Positions 16,517 through 25,907 of a stretch of 58,222 nt of DNA are shown in pieces. How positions within the stretch are numbered: position 1 is the stretch's first letter; the number at the start of each line of letters is the position of its first letter. The translations under genes were made by a program, and so were the position numbers. The notes under the pieces were generated by a model. That model searched no databases, was not told where the DNA came from, and worked only from the letters and a program-made list of their open reading frames with translations. The stretch spans positions 1 through 58,222 of the forward strand of contig DLGT01000109.1 of assembly GCA_002482845.1 (NCBI GenBank), given 5' to 3'. The DNA comes from Saprospiraceae bacterium UBA7687. Its GTDB lineage: Bacteria > Bacteroidota > Bacteroidia > Chitinophagales > Saprospiraceae.

Positions 16517-19480
16517 ATGGCAGAAAGATTAGTAAAAATAGCAAAAGAACTGAATGTAGGTCTTGGTACGATCGTAGATTTCCTTGCTTCAAAGGGTCAC
16601 ATCATCGAGAACAAACCTACCTCTCAAGTCTCTGACGAGATGCACAGTGTCCTCTTGAAGGAATTCAGCACATCTATGGCTGTAAAAGAAAAGGCGGATC
16701 AGATTGTAATAGGCACTAGACCTAATACAAAAGATGACCACAAACATCATGCAGAAGAAAAGCCTGCTCCTAAACCACTATTTACTATCCCCAAGTTAGC
16801 TGATTTAGATAAGCCGGTAGTAGTACCTGAGCCTGAACCAACTCCAGTTGTGCCGGAGCCAGTAGTAGAAGCTAAAAAGGAAGAGGAGATTTTTTCTGTC
16901 AAGGCAGAAGCTCCACGTCTAAAAGTATTAGGTAAAATAGAGTTGGACAAACCAAAACCAACACCTACACCAGCTCCACAAGTAGAAACACCTCCTGTGG
17001 TACCTACACCAACTCCTGAACCAAAACAAGAGGTAGTTGTAGAACCAGTCAAACCAGAACCTGTCAAAGAGGAGGTTAAAAAAGTAGAAGAAGTTAAGGT
17101 GGAAGCTCCAAAAGTAGAACCACCTAAACCAGAGGTCAAAAAAGAAGAAGTAAAAGTCGAAATACCACAACCAGTAGCTGAAAAAGTAGATGCTCAGACA
17201 AGAGAAAATACGAATAGTGATGGGTCAGAAGAGGTGATGCTTAGAGCAAAAACACCACAACTGAAAGGTCTTAAGATCATGGGTAAGATAGATACCAGCA
17301 AGCTGGATAGTTCTACCAAACCAAAACCAGTAGATAGATCCAAACCACAGCCTGGCCAACCAGCCAAAGCTGACGGAACTACACAAGCAGGATCAGCAAA
17401 CGATGCGCTGAAACGTAAGCGTAAGCGTAAGAAGTTGCCGACTGGTGCTCCAGTTCCAGATCCACGTACTGGAAATGCTCCAAATAGACCTGCAACATCA
17501 GGTGCTGGTGGTAATGCTCCAGCAAAAGGAAAGCCAGCTAGAGAAGAAGTCAAAGAAGTATCTCAAAAGGAGATCGATGACAAAATCAAGGCAACTATGG
17601 CGCGCCTCAATGTAGGTGGTAAAAACAAACGTCAGAAAATAAGAAGAGATAATAGAGACGTTAAGAGAGAAAAACAAGAACAAATAGATAGCGAAAACGT
17701 AGAAACTAAACTCAAATTAACAGAGTTTGTATCTGTGTCTGAGTTGGCTAGTCTATTGGATGTGCCTGTCTCTCAGGTGATCACCACTTGTTTAAGTCTT
17801 GGAATCATCGTTTCTATCAATCAGCGTCTTGATGCTGAAATCATCGAGTTGGTAGCTGGAGAGTTTGACCATGAAGTTGAATTTATCAGTGCTGAAGAAG
17901 ATGTAGAAGAAGAAAACGTTATTGTAGATTCTGAAGATGATCTTAAGCCTAGAGCTCCAGTTGTCGCAGTAATGGGACACGTAGATCACGGTAAGACATC
18001 TCTACTGGATTATATTAGATCCGCAAATGTTGCAAGCGGTGAAGCCGGTGGTATCACGCAGCATATTGGAGCTTATGAAGTAAAAGTAGGCCCTGATAAT
18101 AAGAAGATTACCTTCTTAGATACACCAGGTCACGAAGCATTTACAGCCATGAGAGCCAGAGGTGCTAAGGTTACAGACGTAGCAGTAATCATTATTGCAG
18201 CAGACGACCACTTGATGCCACAAACCAAAGAAGCCATCAGTCACTCACAAGCAGCAGGTGTACCAATGGTTTTTGCCATCAATAAGATAGATAAACCAGG
18301 TGCAGATCCTGAGAGAATCAAACAAGAGTTAGCATCGATGAATTTGTTGGTAGAAGATTGGGGTGGATCATACCAGTCTCAAGATATCTCTGCAAAACAG
18401 GGACTTCACATCGACAAATTGCTTGAAAAAATAATACTAGAAGCAGAAGTACTTGACTTGAAGGCAAACCCTGATAGACAAGGTACGGGTACAGTTATAG
18501 AAGCATCTCTAGATAAAGGGAAGGGATACGTTACCAAAATCCTAGTCCAAAACGGAAGTGTGGAAATAGGAGATTCGCTTGTAGCTGGTCCATATTCTGG
18601 TAAGATCAAAGCAATGTTTAATGAACATGGCAAAAAGGTCAAAAAAGCAGGTCCTTCTACTCCTACTCTAATTTTAGGATTAAGTGGTGCGCCACAAGCG
18701 GGTGAAAAGTTCAAAGTCATGGATTCTGACCAAGAAGCTAGACAATTGGCTGCTAAACGTGCACAAATAGAAAGAGAACAATCAAATAGAGCAAGCAAAC
18801 GTATCTCTTTAGATGAGATTGGAAGACGTCTAGCTTTAGGTACATTTAAGGAGTTGAACCTTATTGTAAAAGGAGACGTGGATGGATCTATCGAAGCATT
18901 GGCGGATTCATTGATCAAACTTTCTGTAGAGACAATCCAAGTGAATGTCATCCACAAAGCAGTAGGTGCGATTGCAGAATCAGACGTATTGTTGGCTTCT
19001 GCATCAGATGCTATCATCATTGGATTCCAGGTGAGACCATCTGCAAATGCAAGAACCCTTGCAGAAAGAGAAGGTGTACAAATCAAAACATACTCTATCA
19101 TATACGAAGCCATCGAGGAAATCAAATCAGCGATGGAAGGAATGCTCGAGCCTACCAAGGAAGAGAAAATCGTGGCTCAAGTGGAAGTACGTGAGACATA
19201 CACCATGTCCAAAATTGGAACCATCGCAGGTTGTTATGTCACAGAAGGTAAGATCACTAGAAATACGCATATCCGCGTGATACGAGACGGTATCGTTATC
19301 TTCCCGATGAAGGAAGGTGCACACGGAGAGTTGTCTTCATTGAAAAGATTTAAAGAAGACGCTAAAGAAGTCAAAGGAGGTTTTGAATGTGGTGTTACCA
19401 TCAAAAACTTTAATGATATCCGAACAGGTGACGTCATAGAAGGATACGAAATCATCGAGATCAAACAGACACTTAAGTAA
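16517..19480 (+). CDS. infB: translation initiation factor IF-2
   Basis: IF-2 is the GTPase that brings initiator tRNA to the ribosome. The start ATG at 16517 gives MAERLVKIAKELNVGLG, the usual N-terminal IF2 helix, and an upstream in-frame ATG at 16475 overlaps nusA. Residues about 75-340 are a long low-complexity region rich in Pro, Lys, Glu and Val (repeats of PEPVK and VEAPK), then a Lys/Arg-rich helix. The G domain carries GHVDHGKT at 487-494, DTPGHEAF and NKIDKP. Domains II, III and IV (the fMet-tRNA-binding beta-barrel) complete the 987 residues. It is third in the operon and is followed after ten bases by the TIGR02757 gene. Confidence 0.97.
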   Translation: MAERLVKIAKELNVGLGTIVDFLASKGHIIENKPTSQVSDEMHSVLLKEFSTSMAVKEKADQIVIGTRPNTKDDHKHHAEEKPAPKPLFTIPKLADLDKPVVVPEPEPTPVVPEPVVEAKKEEEIFSVKAEAPRLKVLGKIELDKPKPTPTPAPQVETPPVVPTPTPEPKQEVVVEPVKPEPVKEEVKKVEEVKVEAPKVEPPKPEVKKEEVKVEIPQPVAEKVDAQTRENTNSDGSEEVMLRAKTPQLKGLKIMGKIDTSKLDSSTKPKPVDRSKPQPGQPAKADGTTQAGSANDALKRKRKRKKLPTGAPVPDPRTGNAPNRPATSGAGGNAPAKGKPAREEVKEVSQKEIDDKIKATMARLNVGGKNKRQKIRRDNRDVKREKQEQIDSENVETKLKLTEFVSVSELASLLDVPVSQVITTCLSLGIIVSINQRLDAEIIELVAGEFDHEVEFISAEEDVEEENVIVDSEDDLKPRAPVVAVMGHVDHGKTSLLDYIRSANVASGEAGGITQHIGAYEVKVGPDNKKITFLDTPGHEAFTAMRARGAKVTDVAVIIIAADDHLMPQTKEAISHSQAAGVPMVFAINKIDKPGADPERIKQELASMNLLVEDWGGSYQSQDISAKQGLHIDKLLEKIILEAEVLDLKANPDRQGTGTVIEASLDKGKGYVTKILVQNGSVEIGDSLVAGPYSGKIKAMFNEHGKKVKKAGPSTPTLILGLSGAPQAGEKFKVMDSDQEARQLAAKRAQIEREQSNRASKRISLDEIGRRLALGTFKELNLIVKGDVDGSIEALADSLIKLSVETIQVNVIHKAVGAIAESDVLLASASDAIIIGFQVRPSANARTLAEREGVQIKTYSIIYEAIEEIKSAMEGMLEPTKEEKIVAQVEVRETYTMSKIGTIAGCYVTEGKITRNTHIRVIRDGIVIFPMKEGAHGELSSLKRFKEDAKEVKGGFECGVTIKNFNDIRTGDVIEGYEIIEIKQTLK

Positions 19481-19490
19481 TTAGTGCCAC

Positions 19491-20297
19491 ATGTTGAATG
19501 CTTTGTCAAATGAGTCTTTAAAACTAAAGGCTTATTTGGATGATATTGTAAGTCGTGTCAATAGCTTAGATTTTATTGAGTTAGACCCTATCAGTATTCC
19601 ACACGGTTATACTGCTTCACAAGATATAGAAATAGCTGGTTTCTTCAGTGCAATACTCGCATGGGGAAATAGAAAAACCATCATCATGAAGTCTAAGGAA
19701 CTTATGACCATGATGGATAATACGCCTTATGATTTTATCAAAAACCATACAGAAAAAGACAGGAAAGGATTGTTAGGATTCAAACATCGCACTTTCCAAG
19801 CTACCGATATCGTTTATTTTGTTGATTTTCTTCAGCGTAACTACGTTAAACATGACACATTAGAGTTAGCTTTTTATAACGAAAAGACAGTTCCTTATGA
19901 TCAAGAAGCCGCATTAATAAGGTTTCATCACTATTTTTTTGATAATGAATTTGCGCCATTGCGCACAAGAAAACATATCGCTACACCCGCAAAAAATGCT
20001 ACTTGCAAGCGACTCAATATGTATCTAAGGTGGATGGTACGACATGATGACAACAAAGTTGACTTCGGTTTATGGAAGACTATACCTATGTCAGGACTAA
20101 TGATACCACTAGATGTACATGTAGAGCGATATGCAAGAAAATTTGCATTAATCACCAGAAAACAAAGAGATTGGCAAACGGTCAAAGAATTGACCAATAG
20201 TCTAATACTCTTTGACCGTGAAGATCCAATAAAATATGATTATGCTCTATTTGGCTTGGGTGTAGCTAATGAAGATTACTCAGGCGCACCATTTTGA
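19491..20297 (+). CDS. TIGR02757/DUF2400 family protein
   Basis: This 268-residue protein matches the conserved TIGR02757 family, of unknown function, found mostly in Bacteroidota and some other phyla. Diagnostic segments include DPISIPHGYTASQDIEIAGF, FFSAILAWGNRKTI, RLNMYLRWMVRHD, IPLDVHVERYARK and DPIKYDYALFGLG near the C-terminus. The helical content and the DVH and DPxxYDxALxGxG motifs recall the HhH-GPD DNA-glycosylase fold, but that is an inference from memory. It is the last gene of the infB operon. Its 3' end overlaps the convergent lipoprotein gene by 22 bases, so opposing transcripts would be complementary there. Confidence 0.9.
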   Translation: MLNALSNESLKLKAYLDDIVSRVNSLDFIELDPISIPHGYTASQDIEIAGFFSAILAWGNRKTIIMKSKELMTMMDNTPYDFIKNHTEKDRKGLLGFKHRTFQATDIVYFVDFLQRNYVKHDTLELAFYNEKTVPYDQEAALIRFHHYFFDNEFAPLRTRKHIATPAKNATCKRLNMYLRWMVRHDDNKVDFGLWKTIPMSGLMIPLDVHVERYARKFALITRKQRDWQTVKELTNSLILFDREDPIKYDYALFGLGVANEDYSGAPF

Positions 20298-20632
20298 ATC
20301 CAACATTCTACGATTTTAATCAATTCGTTTGATAGTTTTGTGCCACCTTGAGGCATAGCAATAGCTCCAGATTCATGTTTGATTGCTTGTAAAACCTTAC
20401 CATTTAAACTTGCAGATTTGGCAGTAGCATAGGTGCTTAAATCAATACCTCCACCTGGGTTTGTACCTTCGTGGCATCCTGACAATGCGCAGGTAGAATT
20501 TAATATTATACTTACTCCATTATTATAAGTAGGCGTCACTCCTGCACAATCCACTTTGGTTTCTTCATCTTTACCACAAGACATAATAGTAACAAAAGCA
20601 ATAGCAAGAATTACGATAGAATACTTTGACAT
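20276..20632 (-). CDS. small lipoprotein with cytochrome c-like CX4CH motif
   Basis: A 118-residue protein with a lipobox (VTIMSCG, Cys19), so a lipid-anchored periplasmic or outer-membrane protein. The sequence CALSGCHEG places two Cys four residues apart before His (C48, C53, H54). The distal part has AIAMPQGGTKLSNELIKIVECWIQNGAP, with a Met and a Trp as in the small cytochrome-like modules often annotated as c-type cytochromes in Bacteroidota. A classical haem site would be CXXCH, so covalent haem binding is uncertain. The gene overlaps TIGR02757 at its 3' end and faces glyS across a 142-base intergenic region. Confidence 0.8.
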   Translation of the reverse strand: MSKYSIVILAIAFVTIMSCGKDEETKVDCAGVTPTYNNGVSIILNSTCALSGCHEGTNPGGGIDLSTYATAKSASLNGKVLQAIKHESGAIAMPQGGTKLSNELIKIVECWIQNGAPE

Positions 20633-20734
20633 AAAATAGGTGTTTTGATTAATTAAGACGACAAAAAAACAACATTTATTTGAATTGATGTGTCTATTAT
20701 TTCAATAAAAAACAAATTTTTAATACTTTGGTCG

Positions 20735-20742
20735 TATTTTTG
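20735..20742 (+). promoter_or_regulatory. glyS: candidate -7 box of glyS
   Basis: TATTTTTG matches TAnnTTTG, 32 bases before the glyS ATG. The expected -33 TTG is not clear (the nearest TTTG is too close). Confidence 0.45.
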
Positions 20743-20774
20743 CCCCTTCATTAAGAATATAAATAAAAATTAGG

Positions 20775-22313
20775 ATGGATTTTAAAAATTTGATTGCGCA
20801 TTGTAAGGAATATGGGTTTATTTTTCAGTCAAGTGAAATTTATGATGGTCTGAGCGCAGTATATGATTATGGTCCTTATGGTGTAGAGCTAAAAAACAAC
20901 ATTAAAAGCTATTGGTGGAAGTCTATGGTCCAAATGCATGAAAACATTGTGGGTATTGATGCTGCGATCTTTATGCATCCCAAAACATGGAAAGCTTCTG
21001 GTCACGTAGATGCATTTAATGATCCATTAGTAGATAATAAAGATTCTAAAAAAAGGTACCGTGCAGATCAACTAATAGAAGGTTATGCGGAAAAAATAGA
21101 AGCAAAAACGTTAAAAGATATAGAAAAAGCCAAAGCGAGATTTGGTGATGCATTTGATGAAAAACAGTTTCGCGAGACCAATGACAGAATTATCGAGCGT
21201 CAGAAGCAAATAGATGAGTCTCTTGGTCGTCTTGCAAAAGCGATGACGGATGGAAATATGGAAGAACTCAAAGCCATGATAGACGAATACGAAATCGTAT
21301 GCCCAGAATCGGGTTCGCGAAATTGGACAGAAGTACGTCAATTCAATTTGATGTTTAATACCCAACTAGGAAATATAGCGGGTGAAGAAGGAAAGCTATA
21401 CCTGAGACCAGAAACAGCACAAGGTATTTTTGTAAATTTCTTGAATGTACAGAAGTCAACAAGACAAAAAATACCTTTTGGAATAGCACAAATCGGTAAA
21501 GCATTCCGAAATGAAATCGTAGCAAGACAGTTTATCTTCCGTATGCGAGAATTCGAACAGATGGAGATGCAATTTTTCATTCGTCCTGGTTCTCAAGATG
21601 AATGGTATCAATATTGGAAAGAAACAAGATTGAAATGGCACAAAGCCTTGGGTACAAGTGGCGACAAACTTAGATTTCACGATCATGCAAACTTGGCACA
21701 TTATGCAAAAGCAGCTGTTGATATCGAGTTTGAATTTCCATTTGGATTTAAAGAATTAGAGGGTATTCACTCACGTGGTGATTTTGATTTGAGTCAACAT
21801 CAAGATTTATCTGGCAAAAAATTGCAATATTTTGATCCTGAACTCAATGAAAATTATGTGCCATATGTGATAGAGACGTCTATAGGTTGCGACAGAATGT
21901 TCCTTGCCATGATCGCAAACAACTTGGTAGAAGAAAATGTACCTGATGCTGATGGTGCAGATTCTACTCGTACGGTTTTAAAATTGCATCCTGCACTTGC
22001 ACCGGTAAAAGTGGCTATTTTACCATTGTTAAAGAATAAAGAAGAACTTACCAAAGTAGCTTCCGAAGTATATGATAAGCTGAAGTTGTCTTTTAACTGT
22101 CAATATGACGAAAAAGATGCTATTGGTAGAAGGTACAGAAGACAAGATGCTATTGGTACACCTTATTGCGTAACCATAGATTTCGAAACATTGGAAAATG
22201 AGACGGTCACCATTAGAGATAGGGACACACTAGAACAACACAGAGTCAAGATATCAGATATTAAAGCCGCAGTAGAAGGCAAAGTTTCCATGGAGAATTT
22301 GCTTGTACTTTAG
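20775..22313 (+). CDS. glyS: glycyl-tRNA synthetase, dimeric class II form
   Basis: This enzyme charges tRNA-Gly. The 512 residues are the alpha2 form used by Bacteroidota, archaea and eukaryotes, not the alpha2beta2 form of Escherichia coli. Landmarks include GLSAVYDYGPYGVELK near residue 30, LRPETAQGIFVNF, the class II motif 2 FRNEIVARQFIFRMREFEQME, motif 3 ETSIGCDRMF, and the anticodon-binding domain from about residue 405 (APVKVAILPL). A terminator follows 24 bases after the stop, so the gene is probably monocistronic. The insertion between residues 75 and 150, rich in Lys/Asp/Glu helices, is typical of the family. Confidence 0.97.
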   Translation: MDFKNLIAHCKEYGFIFQSSEIYDGLSAVYDYGPYGVELKNNIKSYWWKSMVQMHENIVGIDAAIFMHPKTWKASGHVDAFNDPLVDNKDSKKRYRADQLIEGYAEKIEAKTLKDIEKAKARFGDAFDEKQFRETNDRIIERQKQIDESLGRLAKAMTDGNMEELKAMIDEYEIVCPESGSRNWTEVRQFNLMFNTQLGNIAGEEGKLYLRPETAQGIFVNFLNVQKSTRQKIPFGIAQIGKAFRNEIVARQFIFRMREFEQMEMQFFIRPGSQDEWYQYWKETRLKWHKALGTSGDKLRFHDHANLAHYAKAAVDIEFEFPFGFKELEGIHSRGDFDLSQHQDLSGKKLQYFDPELNENYVPYVIETSIGCDRMFLAMIANNLVEENVPDADGADSTRTVLKLHPALAPVKVAILPLLKNKEELTKVASEVYDKLKLSFNCQYDEKDAIGRRYRRQDAIGTPYCVTIDFETLENETVTIRDRDTLEQHRVKISDIKAAVEGKVSMENLLVL

Positions 22314-22336
22314 TATTAAAAATCACGTTATGAATG

Positions 22337-22369
22337 GGCCACAATGATTATTTTGTTGTGGCCTTTTTT
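22337..22369 (+). terminator. intrinsic terminator of glyS
   Basis: GGCCACAA (22337-22344) pairs exactly with TTGTGGCC (22356-22363) and six Ts follow. Confidence 0.9.
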
Positions 22370-22526
22370 GTATTTGAATTTACATGAATTGAACATCCTA
22401 CTAATTGATTTGTTAAAACTTCTTTAACCAAATTTTGCTAGTGTACTTAATTGTCCATGAAGTGATACCTATGTATCAAATTTTGTATAATGAAGTGGTA
22501 CTTGATATATATTAAAGCCGAACCAA

Positions 22527-24896
22527 ATGAAGTCTTTCTTATTTTTAAGCTTGATGCTTTTTGCATTAGTATCTTGCAAACACGATCATTCTAAACATGA
22601 TCATTCTAGCCACGATCATTCTCAACATGAACAATTATCTAGCAACTCTTTAGAAGGGGTGAGCCCAGAAAATGCCTACATGGTAAAAATGCTTGACTCC
22701 ATATACCAAATAAGTGACCCGACCAAGAGTTACAATTTAAACTACAAAATGGCGGTACTCTATAAACAAAAGTCAGATGCAGCACAGAATGTTTCAGAGC
22801 GATCTAAACTATTGTTTCAATGCGCTGACGAACTTTTGAATGCAGGAAAAACACAAGATGCCATTGGCATTTTTGAAACTTTTCTAGCACAAGCTGCATC
22901 AGATAACATGCCTATGAATGATATATCCAAAATGATTCATGAAAAAATGGCTATTGCATACTTAAGACTAGGTGAACAACAAAACTGCGTACAAAACCAT
23001 ACGGCATCATCGTGTATCATACCGCTTCAAGAAGAAGGATTTCATGCCATAAAAACTGGTTCAGAAAAGGCAATCCAAATGTATGAAAAGATATTGACGG
23101 AATATCCTGACGATTTGAGTTGTAGATGGTTATTAAATATTGCTTACATGACATTGGGGAAATATCCACAAGACGTCCCAAAACAATGGTTGATTCCAGT
23201 GCCTTCGTATGGAAAAAACAACAAACTTCCTTACTTTAAAGATATTGCCACAAAAACCGGACTTGACGTACTAGGCATGTCTGGTGGAGTCAATATGGAA
23301 GATTTTAATAATGATGGTCATCTTGATATTTTTGTCACTGCTTATGGCTTACAAGAACAATGCAGATTGTTTTTTAGTGATAAAAATGGTGGTTATGAAG
23401 ATGTAACCATAGCTGCAGGACTTAAGGGATTGACAAGTGGATTGAATACGATTCATGCAGATTATAATAATGATGGATTTGTTGATATATTTATTATGCG
23501 TGGTGGTTGGTTAAATTTAGGTGGAAATATCCCGAATTCACTTCTCAAAAACAATGGAAACGGTACATTTTCCGATGTTACAAAATCGGCTGGCGTACTA
23601 TCGTTTCACCCTACTCAGACAGCAACCTGGGGCGATTATGATGGTGATGGCTGGCTAGATTTATATGTAGGTAATGAATCCATCAAGGAAATGGGAAGCC
23701 TTCACCCAAATGAATTTTACCACAATAATGGTGATGGTACTTTTACAAATGTTGCATCAACTTACGGTCTAGATATTGTAGAATTTTGCAAAGGTGTCAA
23801 TTTTGGCGATGTAAATAATGACGGTCTTCCTGATTTGTACATCTCCGTAATGGGTGGGAACAACAAGTTATTTATGAATCGTGGTGGCAAGGACTTTACA
23901 AACTGGAAATTTCAAAACATTGCCCCAAATGTTAAAGTAGAAGGTCCAAAATTTAGTTTTCCTAATATATTTTTTGATTATGACAATGATGGAAATCTTG
24001 ACTTGCTAGTATTTGGTTATTCTTCGAGTAGATTGTTAAACTTGGCGGAAGATGCTTCGCTGGAGTATTTAGGTAAAGAATCTTCTGGCGAAAAACCCAA
24101 GTTATATCACAATTTAGGCGGTGAGCGATTTGAAGATGTGACTATTAAATCAGGCTTTAATACTGCCGTATATGCTATGGGATGTAGTGTCGGAGATTTG
24201 GATAACGATGGTTTTCCAGATGTATATGCTGGCACGGGAGCTCCAGATCTAAGGACGATTGTACCAAATAGATTTTTTAGAAATAATCAAGGTAAAAATT
24301 TTGTAGATGAGACAAGTGCTGGTTTTGGCCATATCCAAAAAGGTCATGGTGTCGCTATGGGAGATTTAGATAATGACGGAGATGTGGATATATATTGTGT
24401 ACAAGGTGGCGCATTCGAAGGTGATGTAGCCTATAATTTGCTTTTCGAAAATCCTGTAAAAAATACGAAATGGGTCAAGCTAAATCTTGAAGGAACTGTC
24501 AGTAATAGATCAGCTATTGGTGCAAGGATTCAAGTGAAAGTGACAGATAAAAATGGAAAACAAAAGAGCATTTACAGGTGGGTAGGTGCTGGAGGAACTT
24601 TCGGTAGCTCTAGTCTTCAACAAGTCATTGGTCTCGGTAATGCCAAATCAATAGATGAAGTTATTGTAAAATGGCCTTCACGAAAAAGTCCAATTCAGTC
24701 CTTTAAAAATATTGCCTTAAATTCAACCCACAAAATCAAGGAAAGTCAATCCACAACAACGGAAACACCGCAAAATTTAGTAGCGTTTAAAGAAATAAAA
24801 CAGGCACATCATCATGAAAATCATCATGAAATGGGAATTGATACCACGCATCAACATGGGGTAAATCATAATGAAGAAGTGGAAAGTGCACATTAA
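22527..24896 (+). CDS. CRTAC1/ASPIC-UnbV lipoprotein with FG-GAP repeats and histidine-rich ends
   Basis: A 789-residue lipoprotein (lipobox ALVSC, Cys17). Directly after the Cys is a run of HDHSK/HDHSS-type repeats with seven His in 17 residues. The last 35 residues contain nine more His (HHHENHHEM and onward). Residues about 50-220 look helical and TPR-like. About 230-640 hold FG-GAP/VCBS repeats with calcium-binding-like DxNxDG motifs (DFNNDGHLD, DYDGDGWLD, DLDNDGDVD). About 650-740 form the ASPIC/UnbV domain (SAIGARIQV, then QQVIGLG). The beta-propeller usually binds calcium. Its partner or substrate is unknown, and the His ends suggest metal capture. It stands alone. Confidence 0.92.
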   Translation: MKSFLFLSLMLFALVSCKHDHSKHDHSSHDHSQHEQLSSNSLEGVSPENAYMVKMLDSIYQISDPTKSYNLNYKMAVLYKQKSDAAQNVSERSKLLFQCADELLNAGKTQDAIGIFETFLAQAASDNMPMNDISKMIHEKMAIAYLRLGEQQNCVQNHTASSCIIPLQEEGFHAIKTGSEKAIQMYEKILTEYPDDLSCRWLLNIAYMTLGKYPQDVPKQWLIPVPSYGKNNKLPYFKDIATKTGLDVLGMSGGVNMEDFNNDGHLDIFVTAYGLQEQCRLFFSDKNGGYEDVTIAAGLKGLTSGLNTIHADYNNDGFVDIFIMRGGWLNLGGNIPNSLLKNNGNGTFSDVTKSAGVLSFHPTQTATWGDYDGDGWLDLYVGNESIKEMGSLHPNEFYHNNGDGTFTNVASTYGLDIVEFCKGVNFGDVNNDGLPDLYISVMGGNNKLFMNRGGKDFTNWKFQNIAPNVKVEGPKFSFPNIFFDYDNDGNLDLLVFGYSSSRLLNLAEDASLEYLGKESSGEKPKLYHNLGGERFEDVTIKSGFNTAVYAMGCSVGDLDNDGFPDVYAGTGAPDLRTIVPNRFFRNNQGKNFVDETSAGFGHIQKGHGVAMGDLDNDGDVDIYCVQGGAFEGDVAYNLLFENPVKNTKWVKLNLEGTVSNRSAIGARIQVKVTDKNGKQKSIYRWVGAGGTFGSSSLQQVIGLGNAKSIDEVIVKWPSRKSPIQSFKNIALNSTHKIKESQSTTTETPQNLVAFKEIKQAHHHENHHEMGIDTTHQHGVNHNEEVESAH

Positions 24897-24938
24897 ACCG
24901 AAAAGCACTAAGTTAATACAGGAAAAACGGTATCGGTA

Positions 24939-24969
24939 TTGACTTTTATGATTTTTAGCCTTATTTTTG
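24939..24969 (+). promoter_or_regulatory. promoter of the 25006 gene
   Basis: TTG at 24939-24941 and TATTTTTG at 24962-24969 are 20 bases apart, and the ATG follows 37 bases later. Both boxes and the spacing fit the Bacteroidota consensus. Confidence 0.65.
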
Positions 24970-25005
24970 GATAATGTTAGTTTTTTTGTCTGAAAACGTT
25001 TAGTA

Positions 25006-25770
25006 ATGAAGTACTTTTTACTGTCTTTTTTTCTGAATTTTTCTTTACTAATGAATGCTCAAAATGTATTTGTTGGCACTTATGAAGGTATCTTTAATGG
25101 AGATAATATTTCGTTAACCCTGATATCAAATGGTGCAAATAATGTAGTCGGCAACATGCAAGATAGTCAAAACAAGTACGATGTATCTGGGACAACAAAT
25201 AATAATACTTTTTCTGGCCAAGCAATAGAAATTAAACTTGGGATACAATTTGCGATGTCAGGTACATTACAGTCAAATGTTTTTAATGCTATTTTGACCT
25301 TTGATTACTTGGGTGAAAAACACGATATGAATGTTGTTTTTAATAAAAAGAAAACAAGAAATCAAGCTGAATCTACAAATAAAACTGTTGGGATTCCAAA
25401 TAAACCAAGAGATGGAAACGTCGTAGGTACATGGGTAAAAGAAAGCAACTACAGTTCTGGCTATAGTTCGAATGGAAGTTATGGCGCTATGAGTTCTCGA
25501 GAAAGTCTGGTATTTTATGCAGATGGATCTATGGCAGATGGCGGTAGTTCTACGGTGGTTGGTGGAAGTAATTTTTCAGGTTCTTCATCTGGAGCAGGAA
25601 GTGGTGTTGTACCTGGGCTGTATTGGTGGACTGAAAATAGCAAAATCTATCTGCATATTACAGAAGGAGGAAAATCCCAACAATTAGAACTAGGTAGATA
25701 TTATATAGAAAATGGAAGAATGTTGATCACAGGTGCAAACGGTGAAAAAATATTATTGACAAAACAATAA
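25006..25770 (+). CDS. secreted protein of unknown function, beta-rich
   Basis: The 254-residue product begins with a signal peptide (MKYFLLSFFLNFSLLMNAQ). Residues about 22-115 alternate as beta strands with Thr/Asn/Gly turns (FVGTYEGIFNGDNISLTLIS). About 120-140 is a Lys/Asn linker. About 140-254 form a second beta-rich part, with a Gly/Ser-rich insert (SSSGAGSG) and the closing strands LELGRYYIENGRMLITGANG. The second half resembles a lipocalin-like or 'VGTWV' domain used in secreted Bacteroidota proteins, but no family name is certain. It has its own promoter, and the next gene is ligA, preceded by a long palindrome. Confidence 0.8.
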   Translation: MKYFLLSFFLNFSLLMNAQNVFVGTYEGIFNGDNISLTLISNGANNVVGNMQDSQNKYDVSGTTNNNTFSGQAIEIKLGIQFAMSGTLQSNVFNAILTFDYLGEKHDMNVVFNKKKTRNQAESTNKTVGIPNKPRDGNVVGTWVKESNYSSGYSSNGSYGAMSSRESLVFYADGSMADGGSSTVVGGSNFSGSSSGAGSGVVPGLYWWTENSKIYLHITEGGKSQQLELGRYYIENGRMLITGANGEKILLTKQ

Positions 25771-25843
25771 TGGATTTTAAATTTCACTCTGGAGCTTATA
25801 AAATATTTTATCAAAAGAAATCTTTGACCAAGCTATTACTACA

Positions 25844-25893
25844 TACAAATCGAGATAAAAATTCGTCTCGATTTGTAAATTCTATTACTTTTG
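25844..25893 (+). promoter_or_regulatory. 12-bp palindrome next to a -7 box before ligA
   Basis: TACAAATCGAGA (25844-25855) is the exact reverse complement of TCTCGATTTGTA (25866-25877), with a ten-base loop. TACTTTTG at 25886-25893 is a good -7 box, and ligA starts 15 bases later. The palindrome covers the place of the -33 box, which fits an operator. It could also end transcripts of the 25006 gene, although no T-run follows. Confidence 0.5.
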
Positions 25894-25907
25894 TTGGTAA
25901 ATAATAA

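Noticed and set aside
18406..19158. 250-codon leftward frame opposite infB
   Set aside because: It is antisense to the strongly conserved IF-2 domains; its length follows from codon use of infB, and it has no promoter or family pattern.
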